Assembly: GCA_003648125.1 (NCBI GenBank)
Contig: QMOE01000160.1
Span: 1-6,187, forward strand
DNA: 6,187 bases
Direction: 5' to 3'
DNA from: Chloroflexota bacterium
Lineage (GTDB): Bacteria; Chloroflexota; Anaerolineae; B4-G1
Part shown: piece after piece, positions 1 to 6,187 of the stretch
How positions within the stretch are numbered: position 1 is the stretch's first letter
Layout of the letters: every line of letters begins with the position of its first letter
Made by a program: the position numbers and the translations under genes
Notes under the pieces: model-generated
The model's database searches: none
Told to the model about the DNA's origin: nothing
What the model saw: only the letters and a program-made list of their open reading frames with translations

Positions 1-506
1 GCTACGAAGTGGCGTACCCGGCCCGCCGCTTTGCCGATGTCTTCCGGCGAGCGAGCCAGGAGGGGCTGGGTATCACGATACACGCCGGGGAAGAAGGCGG
101 GGCCGAGAATGTCCGGGAGGCCATTGAACTGTTGGGGGCGCGCCGCATTGGGCACGGTGTGCGCTCAATCGAGAACTCGGATGTCGTGCAACTGGTCCGC
201 GAGCGTGGAGTGACGCTGGAAGTCTGCCCAACCAGTAACCTTCAGACCGCCGTCGTGCGTCGCTTCGCTGCCCATCCCCTGCCCGATCTGCTGGCTCTCA
301 ACCTGCGTGTGACGATCAACACCGATGACCCCAGCGTCAGCGACACAACGCTCACGGATGAGTACATGGTCGCCATGATGGCGATGGGGGTGACGCTGGA
401 GCAAATCAAGCGCACGATTATGACAGGCATCGCCGGCTCATTCCTGCCGCCGGACGAGCGAGAGCAGTTGGTGGAACGGTTCCGGCGAGAGTTGGCGCTG
501 GATTGA
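1..506 (+). CDS. add: Adenosine deaminase family protein, C-terminal half (5' truncated by window edge)
   Basis: Zinc-dependent purine nucleoside deaminase of the amidohydrolase fold, expected to convert adenosine or deoxyadenosine to inosine forms in the cytoplasm. The reading frame is open to the left edge (first full codon at position 3), so the GTG at position 9 is an internal valine, not a start. About 167 codons remain of the usual ~330-350. Visible family motifs: HAGE (His codon 81-83, a zinc ligand; Glu 90-92, the catalytic proton donor), IGHG (catalytic His 153-155), LEVCPTSN (219-239 or so) and TINTDDP (Asp codons 324-326 and 327-329, zinc ligand and its catalytic partner). All key C-terminal residues are intact. 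The missing half should hold the N-terminal HxH zinc motif. Substrate is not certain: aminodeoxyfutalosine and adenine deaminases share these motifs. The gene ends in TGA and is separated from argS by 168 bases. Confidence 0.88.
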   Translation, partial: YEVAYPARRFADVFRRASQEGLGITIHAGEEGGAENVREAIELLGARRIGHGVRSIENSDVVQLVRERGVTLEVCPTSNLQTAVVRRFAAHPLPDLLALNLRVTINTDDPSVSDTTLTDEYMVAMMAMGVTLEQIKRTIMTGIAGSFLPPDEREQLVERFRRELALD

Positions 507-519
507 TGTGGGACACAGT

Positions 520-570
520 AGCGAGCGCTGGTCGAGTAGGCCTTTAGGCCGTATCGAGACCAAGCGAGCG
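520..570. repeat. REP-like imperfect palindrome flanked by a short direct repeat
   Basis: Two arms face each other around a TTTA loop (543-546). Left arm 530-542 is GGTCGAGTAGGCC and right arm 547-561 is GGCCGTATCGAGACC. The outer GGTC/GACC and inner GGCC/GGCC blocks pair perfectly; the middle pairs as GA/TC and TA/TA, with small bulges at 536, 551 and 556-557. The 8-base string AGCGAGCG occurs on both sides (520-527 and 563-570). No T-run follows, so it is a poor intrinsic terminator. The GGTCTCGATAC...CTACTCGACC form resembles dispersed intergenic palindromes seen in several high-GC bacterial genomes, so it is probably a REP/MITE-like element. Copy number cannot be judged from one window. 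Confidence 0.6.
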
Positions 571-665
571 GCGTTTGCAGTAAAATTCGCACTACATGGG
601 CCGCACCGTGATTTCCCTTCAAGCTCAGGCCAAGCGGCAGGCTCAACACAAGTCGAACTTTTCAG

Positions 666-671
666 AGGAGG
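666..671 (+). promoter_or_regulatory. Shine-Dalgarno site of argS
   Basis: A full AGGAGG lies only three bases before the ATG at 675. The spacing is short, but the match is perfect and the N-terminus it gives aligns with the ArgS family, so this start is kept. Confidence 0.65.
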
Positions 672-674
672 ATA

Positions 675-2363
675 ATGACCAGTCTTATTCGTGACCAGGT
701 CGCGGCTTTGATCGTCGCGGGATTGCACACTGCGCAGGAGGAAGGCGCGTTACCAGGGTTCGAGATGCCTGTGGTTGCCGTGGAGCGACCGCGTCAACTC
801 AATCACGGCGACTATGCTTCACCCGTCTGCTTACAACTGGCGAAAGTCGCCCACATGCCACCGCGACAGATCGCCGCTCAAGTAGCCGACCGCATCCCGC
901 CAGCCCCGTTTGTGGGACAAGTCGCAGTGGCCGGACCTGGTTACATCAACATCACGCTGGATGCAGCCTGGCTGACCGCCCAGGTCGAGGCCATCTTGGC
1001 CGCCGGGGATAGTTTCGGCGATCTGGATATCGGTCGTGGACAGCGATACCAGGTCGAGTTTGTGAGTGCCAACCCCACCGGCCCCATCCACGTCGGCTCT
1101 GTCCGCAACGCCATCATTGGCGATGTCCTGGCTAATGTGTTGACGGCGGCGGGCTTTGAGGTCGAGCGAGAATACTATGTCAACGACGCCGGCTCCCAGG
1201 TGCGTCGCTTTGGCGAGAGCGTCTATGCCAGCTATGCCCAGGCTCTAGGCCGGGATGAGCCATTCCCGGAGGATGGCTACCGTGGTCACTATATCGTGGA
1301 GATGGGGCAGCAAATAGCCCAACAGCACGGCGACCAATACCTCGATCTGCCGCGCCGGGAGGCCGTGCGTGCTCTGGGTAGGGAGGGCATAGCACGCATT
1401 TTGGTGGAGATGCGGCGAGACCTGACCGACTTGGGTGTAGAGTTCGACGTTTGGTTCCACGAAAAGACTTTGTACGAATCTGGCTTGTTCGACCGGATGC
1501 TTCAAATGCTGCGGGACAAGGGGCACATCGTCGAGCGGGACGATGCAGTCTGGTTCACTACCCCCGATTTGGACGCGGACGCCGTCGTGATCCGCTCTCC
1601 GCGAATTATACCGGAACCGGATGAGCGACCCACCTACCTCGCTTCCGACATTGCCTATGCCTGGAACAAGTTGGTCGAGCGGGGCTTTGATAAGGCGATC
1701 TATGTCTGGGGGGCCGATCACCACGGAGACGTACCTCGCGTGAAGGCGGCCGTTCGGGCGTTGGGGCTTGACCCTGAGCGCGTGGTGGTCATCCTCTACC
1801 AGTTGGTCAGCCTGAAACGGGGCGGTGAGGAAGTGCGGATGTCAAAGCGGGCGGGTGAGTTCGTCACGCTGCGCGAGTTGCTGGACGAGGTTGGCTCGGA
1901 CCCCATTCGCTTCATGCTTCTCACCTGCACCGTTGACGCAGCGATGGATTTCGACCTTGACCTGGCGGTCGAACAATCGGACAAGAACCCAGTCTTTTAC
2001 GTCCAATACGCGCACGCGCGCATCTCTAGCATACTGCGTCACGCCGTTGACTTGGGGTGGGATGCCGAGGCTGCGGGTGATGTCTCGCTGTTGACCCACG
2101 AGAGTGAACTGACGCTGATCCGCAAAATGTTAGAGTTACCCGAGATTGTGGCGCTGGCGGCGACGCAACTGGCTCCGCATCATCTCACTTTTTACATCAA
2201 GGAACTGGCCGCAGTCTTTCACGCTTTCTATCGGGATTGTCGTGTCGTTAACTCGGAGGAGCCGGAACTGACCCAGGCGCGGTTGATGCTGACGCGGGCA
2301 GCCCGTCTGACGCTGGCGCAGGCGCTGGCCTTGCTGGGAGTGGACGCGCCGGAACGAATGTAA
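675..2363 (+). CDS. argS: Arginine--tRNA ligase (class I aminoacyl-tRNA synthetase)
   Basis: Charges tRNA-Arg with arginine using ATP in the cytoplasm. The 562-residue product matches the usual ~550-590. Residues about 5-95 form the ArgRS-specific N-terminal (Add-1) domain, ending in the typical GPGYINI. The Rossmann catalytic core follows, with the HIGH-type signature as HVGS (139-142, within ANPTGPIHVGSVRNA) and the KMSKS-type loop as MSKR (389-392). The core also shows YLASDIAY (321-328) and the GADHHGDVPR block (346-355). Residues about 440-562 are the helical DALR anticodon-binding domain, starting near YVQYAHARI and ending in the family-typical LLGVDAPERM. The gene is complete and unremarkable. 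It is followed after 19 bases by dcd, so the two are probably cotranscribed. No convincing promoter was found upstream; TAAAAT at 581-586 lacks a good -35. Confidence 0.97.
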   Translation: MTSLIRDQVAALIVAGLHTAQEEGALPGFEMPVVAVERPRQLNHGDYASPVCLQLAKVAHMPPRQIAAQVADRIPPAPFVGQVAVAGPGYINITLDAAWLTAQVEAILAAGDSFGDLDIGRGQRYQVEFVSANPTGPIHVGSVRNAIIGDVLANVLTAAGFEVEREYYVNDAGSQVRRFGESVYASYAQALGRDEPFPEDGYRGHYIVEMGQQIAQQHGDQYLDLPRREAVRALGREGIARILVEMRRDLTDLGVEFDVWFHEKTLYESGLFDRMLQMLRDKGHIVERDDAVWFTTPDLDADAVVIRSPRIIPEPDERPTYLASDIAYAWNKLVERGFDKAIYVWGADHHGDVPRVKAAVRALGLDPERVVVILYQLVSLKRGGEEVRMSKRAGEFVTLRELLDEVGSDPIRFMLLTCTVDAAMDFDLDLAVEQSDKNPVFYVQYAHARISSILRHAVDLGWDAEAAGDVSLLTHESELTLIRKMLELPEIVALAATQLAPHHLTFYIKELAAVFHAFYRDCRVVNSEEPELTQARLMLTRAARLTLAQALALLGVDAPERM

Positions 2364-2382
2364 GTAGAGGGAGTAGGAGTAT

Positions 2383-3258
2383 ATGGGACTTAGACCAGAT
2401 CACTGGATTCGGAAAATGGCGCTGGAGCAGCGGATGATTGAGCCGTTCGTGGACGGCCAGGTGCGCGACGGGGTCATCTCTTACGGGCTTTCGTCCTACG
2501 GCTACGACATCCGCGTGGCCGATGAGTTCAAGATTTTCCAACCCGAGATCACAGCGTCCAAGCTCTCGGACGTGCAGTGCGCTTACGTCGCGGGGGTGCT
2601 GGATGCCCATGGGCAGATTGGCTATGAAGCCTCAGCCCCCCAGGGACGGCAAAGCCTGGCCCTGGTCATCGTTGGCGAAGATCCCCTGATGTTGGAAGGG
2701 GTACAGGCCACCATCGGAACGGGTCGGCTGCGGGAGTCTGATAGCGGGCGCAACGAGTTGGTCGTGAGCAAGCCTGCCGATGTACAGCATATTCTCTCGC
2801 AGGCATGGCCGTATCTAACCCTGCGCCGCGACGCGGCCTCCCGCGCGCTGGCCGAATTAAAGTCGAACAAATCTATTGTCGTAGACCCCAAGAACTTTGA
2901 CGCTGCTTCCTTCGTTGATTTTAAGGGAGAGACGTGCGTCATTCCGCCCAACTCGTTCGCATTGGGCCGGACGGTGGAATATTTTCGCATTCCGCGCAGC
3001 ACGTTGACTATTTGTGTGGGCAAAAGCTCGTATGCTCGCTGTGGCATCATCGTCAACGTAACTCCCTTTGAGCCATCTTGGGAGGGATATGTGACACTAG
3101 AGATCAGCAACACCACCCCCTTGCCGGCCAAGATATACGCGGACGAAGGCATTGCCCAAGTACTTTTCTTCGAGGGGGACGAGGAGTGCGAGACCTCCTA
3201 CGCCGACAAAAAAGGCAAATACCAGGGCCAGCAGTCCATCGTCCTGCCCCGGCTGTGA
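2383..3258 (+). CDS. dcd: dCTP deaminase carrying an in-frame LAGLIDADG-type domain insertion
   Basis: Deaminates dCTP to dUTP (or to dUMP in bifunctional members), feeding dTTP synthesis. Residues 1-52 (to EFKIF) and about 164-291 (from IVVDPKNF) together make a normal ~180-residue Dcd. The active-site block [10 protein letters not shown] holds Ser215 and Arg219, and Glu240 in VTLE matches the catalytic Glu138 of the E. coli enzyme by spacing and context. The conserved tail with [24 protein letters not shown] and LPRL is complete. Between the halves lie about 110 extra residues (53-163) that read as a LAGLIDADG domain (listed separately). There is no frameshift or stop. GAGGGAG (2367-2373) and AGGAG (2375-2379) precede the ATG, and the [16 protein letters not shown] start is typical of Chloroflexota-like homologues. 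The Dcd call is near certain. Whether the enzyme is active with the insert is inferred from intact catalytic residues and an insertion point in a loop that also varies in E. coli Dcd. Confidence 0.95.
   Translation: MGLRPDHWIRKMALEQRMIEPFVDGQVRDGVISYGLSSYGYDIRVADEFKIFQPEITASKLSDVQCAYVAGVLDAHGQIGYEASAPQGRQSLALVIVGEDPLMLEGVQATIGTGRLRESDSGRNELVVSKPADVQHILSQAWPYLTLRRDAASRALAELKSNKSIVVDPKNFDAASFVDFKGETCVIPPNSFALGRTVEYFRIPRSTLTICVGKSSYARCGIIVNVTPFEPSWEGYVTLEISNTTPLPAKIYADEGIAQVLFFEGDEECETSYADKKGKYQGQQSIVLPRL
2539..2871 (+). other. LAGLIDADG homing-endonuclease-like domain inserted inside dcd
   Basis: This segment encodes residues 53-163 of the dcd product; the recognisable domain is about 62-160. 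The predicted order fits the LAGLIDADG alpha-beta-beta-alpha-beta-beta-alpha core. A helix ends in the motif [14 protein letters not shown] (68-81). Strands follow around [10 protein letters not shown] (91-100), then a helix [12 protein letters not shown] (101-112), strands GRLRES and NELVVS, and a closing helix running from the [12 protein letters not shown] stretch through [19 protein letters not shown] (141-159). The phrase pattern 'G.GR.....NE..VS....V..IL....PYL..RR..A..AL' is characteristic of single-motif LAGLIDADG proteins. The usual second acidic residue of the motif (DADG/DGEG) is His76, so metal-dependent DNA cleavage is doubtful. There is no intein block A Cys/Ser start, no TxxH block B and no terminal HN, and the segment is far too short to hold a Hint domain. 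Exact borders are uncertain by about 8 residues on each side. Confidence 0.8.
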
Positions 3259-3260
3259 CG

Positions 3261-3288
3261 TTGACGGATACAAGTTTCCGGCTATAAT
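3261..3288 (+). promoter_or_regulatory. Sigma-70-type promoter for tRNA-Val
   Basis: TTGACG (3261-3266) and a perfect TATAAT (3283-3288) are separated by 16 bases. The likely transcription start is near 3295, only about two bases before the mature tRNA 5' end at 3297, so the RNase P leader would be very short. The promoter begins two bases after the dcd stop codon. Confidence 0.8.
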
Positions 3289-3296
3289 TATCATGT

Positions 3297-3373
3297 GGGC
3301 GGTTAGCTCAATTGGTCAGAGCGCCTCCCTTACAAGGAGGAGGTTACAGGTTCGAGTCCCGTACCGCCCACCA
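3297..3373 (+). tRNA. tRNA-Val (anticodon UAC), CCA encoded
   Basis: The sequence folds as a full cloverleaf of 77 bases. Acceptor stem GGGCGGT (3297-3303) pairs with ACCGCCC (3363-3369), discriminator A3370, then genomic CCA (3371-3373). D-stem GCTC/GAGC (3306-3309, 3319-3322). Anticodon stem CCTCC/GGAGG (3324-3328, 3336-3340) encloses CTTACAA, giving anticodon TAC (3331-3333), which reads GUA and related valine codons. The T-arm is ACAGG-TTCGAGT-CCCGT (3346-3362) with one A-C mismatch at its middle pair (A3348 with C3360). A15 (3311) and T48 (3345) form a consistent Levitt pair. It has its own promoter and terminator-like hairpin, so it is probably a single-gene unit. Confidence 0.96.
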
Positions 3374-3375
3374 CA

Positions 3376-3411
3376 CACAGTGCCGGGTAAGTGCCCGGCA
3401 CTGTGGCTTTC
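3376..3411 (+). terminator. Intrinsic-terminator-like hairpin after tRNA-Val
   Basis: A perfect 12-bp GC-rich stem, CACAGTGCCGGG (3376-3387) with CCCGGCACTGTG (3394-3405), closes a 6-base loop TAAGTG. The following tract is GCTTTC, a weak T-run, so termination is likely but may be incomplete. It starts three bases after the encoded CCA and would separate the tRNA from the gcv genes. Confidence 0.75.
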
Positions 3412-3418
3412 TCGCGGC

Positions 3419-3447
3419 TTGCCCTGACAAAGTTCGTTGAGTATAAT
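3419..3447 (+). promoter_or_regulatory. Candidate sigma-70-type promoter of the gcvH-gcvPA-gcvPB operon
   Basis: A perfect TATAAT (3442-3447) stands 17 bases after TTGCCC (3419-3424), a 4-of-6 match to the -35 consensus. The predicted start near 3454 leaves a leader of about 60 bases before the gcvH ATG, too short for a glycine riboswitch, and no such aptamer motif is seen. Confidence 0.65.
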
Positions 3448-3500
3448 ATGATGTATCCTGCCTACGAGCGGATATGGAAACTGTCTTAACTTTACATTAG

Positions 3501-3507
3501 AAAGGAG
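3501..3507 (+). promoter_or_regulatory. Shine-Dalgarno site deciding the gcvH start
   Basis: AAAGGAG sits 8 bases before the ATG at 3516 and 5 bases before an in-frame GTG at 3513. The better spacing and the stronger codon favour ATG at 3516. Confidence 0.75.
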
Positions 3508-3515
3508 CATTAGTG

Positions 3516-3905
3516 ATGAAACTAGATCCCCAAGCACGGTACGCCGAGAGCCACGAGTGGGCTCGTCAAGATGGTGATGAAATTGTGTGTGGCATCAGCG
3601 ATCATGCCCAGGAATCCCTTTCCGACATCGTCTACGTAGAACTGCCGGAGGTGGGGGACGTATTGGGCAAGGGAGATGCCTTTGGCGTCGTCGAGTCGGT
3701 CAAGGCCGCCTCCGACATCTATATGCCGATGGGTGGAGAAATCACCGCCGTCAACGAGGAACTGGAGGACACGCCTGAACTGGTCAACCAGGACCCTTAC
3801 GGCCAGGCCTGGTTGATCCGCTTTGCCCCCTCCGACCCCGCCGAGTTCGATGGCTTGATGGGCGTGGAAGCCTACGAAGCGTTCGTTGCCGAGGAAGAAG
3901 GCTAA
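3516..3905 (+). CDS. gcvH: Glycine cleavage system H protein
   Basis: Lipoyl carrier of the glycine cleavage system: it accepts the aminomethyl group from the P-protein and passes it to the T-protein, then is reoxidised by dihydrolipoamide dehydrogenase. The 129-residue product (from ATG 3516; an in-frame GTG one codon upstream is the alternative) has the normal length. Family signatures run in order: YAESHEWAR (9-17), GISDHAQESLSDIVYVELPEVG (26-47), then the lipoylation site ESVKAASD with Lys63 as the modified residue, followed by PMGGEI and a conserved PELVNQDPYGQAWLIR stretch (76-91). The C-terminus EAYEAFVAEEEG is usual. The gene leads a gcvH-gcvPA-gcvPB operon with its own promoter; gcvPA follows after 34 bases. 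Confidence 0.97.
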   Translation: MKLDPQARYAESHEWARQDGDEIVCGISDHAQESLSDIVYVELPEVGDVLGKGDAFGVVESVKAASDIYMPMGGEITAVNEELEDTPELVNQDPYGQAWLIRFAPSDPAEFDGLMGVEAYEAFVAEEEG

Positions 3906-3939
3906 TCTGACGTTTGACGTCTCACAATCGAGGTGATCT

Positions 3940-5271
3940 ATGCCATACATTCCTCACACTAATGAGGATCGGGAGGCGATGCTTGCTGCTGTCGGCGTTA
4001 GTTCTCTTGAAGAACTGTTCGCCGCCGTGCCGGAGCACGTGCGCTTTCCCGAATTAGATTTGCCCCTGGCTCTTTCCGAGTTGGGAGCCAGATGGGAACT
4101 GGAATCGCTGGCCGAGGAGAACCTGACCACCGCCGAGGCTCCCTGCTTCCTGGGCGCTGGGGCTTATAACCACTTTGTCCCGGCTGTGGTGGATGCCGTC
4201 CTGAGCCGGAGCGAGTTTTACACTGCCTACACCCCCTACCAGCCCGAGATCAGCCAGGGAACCCTGCAGGCCATCTTTGAATATCAGACGATGATCTGCG
4301 CCCTCACCGGCATGGAGGTCTCCAACGCCTCCCACTATGGCGGGGCCACCGCTGCCGCCGAAGCGGTCATCACTGCCATCAACGTCCACCGCCTCAAGCG
4401 ACGCCAGGTGGTGCTTTCCCCCTTCGTCCACCCCGAGTACCGCGCCGTGGTGCGCACCTACACCCAGGGGATGGGATTGACTATCGTGGGGGACGATGGA
4501 GCGGCAGACTTGATGGGTTTGCTCAATGATGACACCGCCTGCCTCATCGTTCAGTACCCCGATTTCCTGGGCCGCATTGAGGACTTGAGCGATCTGGCCG
4601 AGGCGGCGCATGCGGTCGGCGCGCTCCTCGTCGTCGTGGCTGACCCCATCGCGCTGGGGCTGCTCAAACCCCCTGGTGAATTCGGGGCCGACATCGTGGT
4701 AGGCGACGGGCAGGGGATGGGCGCCGGCCTCAACTTTGGCGGGCCATACCTGGGTTTCTTTGCCACCCGTAAAAGGTACGCCCGCAAGATGGCCGGTCGC
4801 ATCGTGGGCCAGACGGTGGACGCCGAGGGAAAACGCGGCTTTGTCCTCACCCTCTCCACCCGTGAGCAGCACATTCGCCGCGAGAGAGCCACGTCCAATA
4901 TCTGCTCCAACCAGAGCCTCGTGGCGTTGGCGGCGGCGGTCTACATGGCCGCGCTGGGCAAGAGCGGGATGCGCCAGGTGGCGGAGCTGTGCTACCACAA
5001 AGCCCACTATGCCCAACAGCGGATTGGGGAAATCAATGGATTTTCTCCTTTAGATGATGAGCCTTTCTTCGACGAGTTCGCAGTGCATTGTCCCAAGCCG
5101 GTGCAGGAGATCAACGACTATCTGTTGGAAGAGTGGGGTATCATCGGCGGCTATGACCTGGGACGGGACTATCCGCATTTGCAAGATCACATGCTCCTGT
5201 GCGTGACCGAGATGAATCCACGCCAGGAGATTGACGCGCTGGTGGATGCGCTAGAGGAGATGGCAGAATGA
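3940..5271 (+). CDS. gcvPA: Glycine dehydrogenase (decarboxylating) subunit 1, P-protein alpha half
   Basis: N-terminal-type subunit of the two-subunit P-protein, which decarboxylates glycine with PLP and loads the aminomethyl group onto GcvH. The 443-residue product matches the usual ~440-450 of the split form. Recognisable blocks are [14 protein letters not shown] at the start, [12 protein letters not shown] (70-81), [12 protein letters not shown] (97-108), [13 protein letters not shown] (130-142), [13 protein letters not shown] (263-275) and [20 protein letters not shown] (308-327). It has the PLP-enzyme fold but lacks the PLP lysine, which is in subunit 2. An AGGTGAT ribosome site (3931-3937) precedes the ATG. 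The stop codon overlaps the gcvPB start in ATGA, so the two subunits should be translationally coupled and made in equal amounts. Confidence 0.97.
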   Translation: MPYIPHTNEDREAMLAAVGVSSLEELFAAVPEHVRFPELDLPLALSELGARWELESLAEENLTTAEAPCFLGAGAYNHFVPAVVDAVLSRSEFYTAYTPYQPEISQGTLQAIFEYQTMICALTGMEVSNASHYGGATAAAEAVITAINVHRLKRRQVVLSPFVHPEYRAVVRTYTQGMGLTIVGDDGAADLMGLLNDDTACLIVQYPDFLGRIEDLSDLAEAAHAVGALLVVVADPIALGLLKPPGEFGADIVVGDGQGMGAGLNFGGPYLGFFATRKRYARKMAGRIVGQTVDAEGKRGFVLTLSTREQHIRRERATSNICSNQSLVALAAAVYMAALGKSGMRQVAELCYHKAHYAQQRIGEINGFSPLDDEPFFDEFAVHCPKPVQEINDYLLEEWGIIGGYDLGRDYPHLQDHMLLCVTEMNPRQEIDALVDALEEMAE

Positions 5272-6187
5272 CTGAATCACTGCTTTTTGAAATTTCCCGT
5301 CCGGGTCGCCGGGCTGCCGTGTTGCCTGGCCTGGACGTCCCCCCGACCGATCTGCCGACCGGCCTGGTGCGGGATGACCTCCCGCTGCCGGAGGTGAGCG
5401 AGCAAGACCTGGTCCGTCACTATACCCGGCTCTCTCAACTGAACTATGGGGTTGATATTGGCCTCTACCCTCTCGGCTCCTGCACGATGAAGTACAATCC
5501 CAAGATCAACGAAGAGATGGCCCGCCTGCCGGGCTTTGCCCGCATTCACCCTTACCAGGATGAGGAGACGGTGCAGGGGGCGCTCTTTTTGATGTATCAC
5601 CTGCAAGAGTTCTTGGCGGAAATCGGGGGCTTTGCGGCGGTCAGCTTGCAACCGGCGGCCGGGGCGCACGGCGAGTTCACCGGCGTGCTGATGATGCGAG
5701 CCTATCATCTGGATCGCGGGGATACCGAGCGAGACGTGATCCTGGTGCCAGATTCGGCCCACGGCACTAACCCGGCCAGCACCTCGATGAGCGGCCTGCG
5801 CGCGGTGCAAATCACCTCCGACGAGCGCGGGAACGTTGACCTGGCCCTGTTGGAAAAAGCTTGCATCGAGCACAGCGACCATCTGGTCGGTATGATGCTG
5901 ACCAATCCCAACACACTGGGTCTGTTCGACGAGCACGTGGAGGAGATAACCAGCCTGGTCCACGAGCACGGCGGGCTGATGTACGGCGACGGGGCGAACA
6001 TGAACGCCCTGCTGGGCATCGCCCGGCCCGGCGATTTAGGTTTTGACGTGCTCCATTACAACCTGCACAAGACTTTCAGCACCCCGCACGGCGGCGGCGG
6101 CCCCGGCTCCGGCCCGGTCGGCGCAGGCCCTCTGCTGGCCGACTTTTTGCCCGGCCCGATTGTGGATGTGGCATCCGAACAGTCGGA
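5268..6187 (+). CDS. gcvPB: Glycine dehydrogenase (decarboxylating) subunit 2, P-protein beta half (3' truncated by window edge)
   Basis: PLP-carrying partner of GcvPA. It starts at the ATG in the ATGA overlap with gcvPA (5268) and stays open to the right edge, giving 306 codons of the usual ~480-520. The start [16 protein letters not shown] is family-typical. Further signatures are [16 protein letters not shown] (67-82), [11 protein letters not shown] (126-136), [10 protein letters not shown] (162-171), [12 protein letters not shown] (210-221), [10 protein letters not shown] (241-250) and [16 protein letters not shown] (265-280). Lys268 (codon 6069-6071) in NLHKTF is the expected PLP Schiff-base lysine. 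The remaining C-terminal domain lies beyond the window. Nothing is broken in the visible part. Confidence 0.96.
   Translation, partial: MTESLLFEISRPGRRAAVLPGLDVPPTDLPTGLVRDDLPLPEVSEQDLVRHYTRLSQLNYGVDIGLYPLGSCTMKYNPKINEEMARLPGFARIHPYQDEETVQGALFLMYHLQEFLAEIGGFAAVSLQPAAGAHGEFTGVLMMRAYHLDRGDTERDVILVPDSAHGTNPASTSMSGLRAVQITSDERGNVDLALLEKACIEHSDHLVGMMLTNPNTLGLFDEHVEEITSLVHEHGGLMYGDGANMNALLGIARPGDLGFDVLHYNLHKTFSTPHGGGGPGSGPVGAGPLLADFLPGPIVDVASEQS

Noticed and set aside
581..586. TAAAAT as a -10 box for argS
   Set aside because: No -35 hexamer is present at 15-19 bases upstream; the spaced bases are GACCAA-like. Too weak to list as a promoter.
596..694. Small ORF of 32 codons (MGRTVISLQ...) overlapping the argS start, possible leader peptide
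   Set aside because: No ribosome binding site precedes it, the composition is not distinctive, and it ends inside argS in another frame. It looks like chance.
2539..2871. Insert in dcd as an assembly chimera or intein
   Set aside because: The frame is preserved on both sides, the sequence is compositionally like its surroundings, and no intein splicing blocks are present. A chimera would be unlikely to keep both Dcd halves in frame.
3454..3515. Glycine riboswitch upstream of gcvH
   Set aside because: The leader is about 60 bases, shorter than one glycine aptamer with its expression platform, and no aptamer-like conserved core is seen.
3909..3922. Repeated GACGT words between gcvH and gcvPA
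   Set aside because: Too short and in a 34-base spacer; no regulatory meaning can be supported.
4054..5016. Long minus-strand open frame of 320 codons antisense to gcvPA
   Set aside because: Shadow of a strongly conserved plus-strand gene in high-GC DNA; the translation is rich in His/Gly/Val with no recognisable domain.
5277..5969. Minus-strand open frame of 230 codons antisense to gcvPB
   Set aside because: The plus strand encodes conserved GcvPB motifs throughout, including the PLP lysine; the antisense frame shows no family features.

Overview
The window reads as ordinary bacterial chromosome with dense plus-strand housekeeping genes and high GC. The dCTP deaminase N-terminus ([16 protein letters not shown]), the split two-subunit glycine decarboxylase and the overall style resemble Chloroflexota, perhaps an Anaerolineae-like lineage. 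That placement is an inference from remembered protein families, not from a search.

Layout, all on the plus strand: the 3' half of an adenosine deaminase family gene (1-506); a 168-base gap holding a REP-like imperfect palindrome; argS, complete (675-2363); dcd, complete but unusually long (2383-3258); a strong promoter and a tRNA-Val(UAC) gene with encoded CCA (3297-3373), closed by a 12-bp hairpin; then, behind a second promoter, the glycine cleavage genes gcvH (3516-3905), gcvPA (3940-5271) and gcvPB (from 5268, running off the right edge). No gene-free stretch exceeds about 260 bases.

The gcv genes form one unit. GcvPA and GcvPB together are the PLP-dependent P-protein that decarboxylates glycine, and GcvH carries the aminomethyl group on a lipoyl-lysine. 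The T-protein gene (gcvT) is not beside gcvH here, and no glycine riboswitch is visible in the short leader.

The standout is dcd. The encoded protein is 291 residues where the family has roughly 180-195. The extra ~110 residues lie between the conserved N-terminal segment (ending EFKIF) and the segment beginning IVVDPKNF. They read as one complete LAGLIDADG homing-endonuclease-type domain, inserted in frame without intein splicing blocks or room for a self-splicing intron. The LAGLIDADG motif reads VAGVLDAHG, with His where the metal-binding acidic residue should be, while the dCTP deaminase catalytic residues are intact. This suggests a nuclease-dead, possibly domesticated DNA-binding-type domain carried inside a nucleotide-metabolism enzyme.
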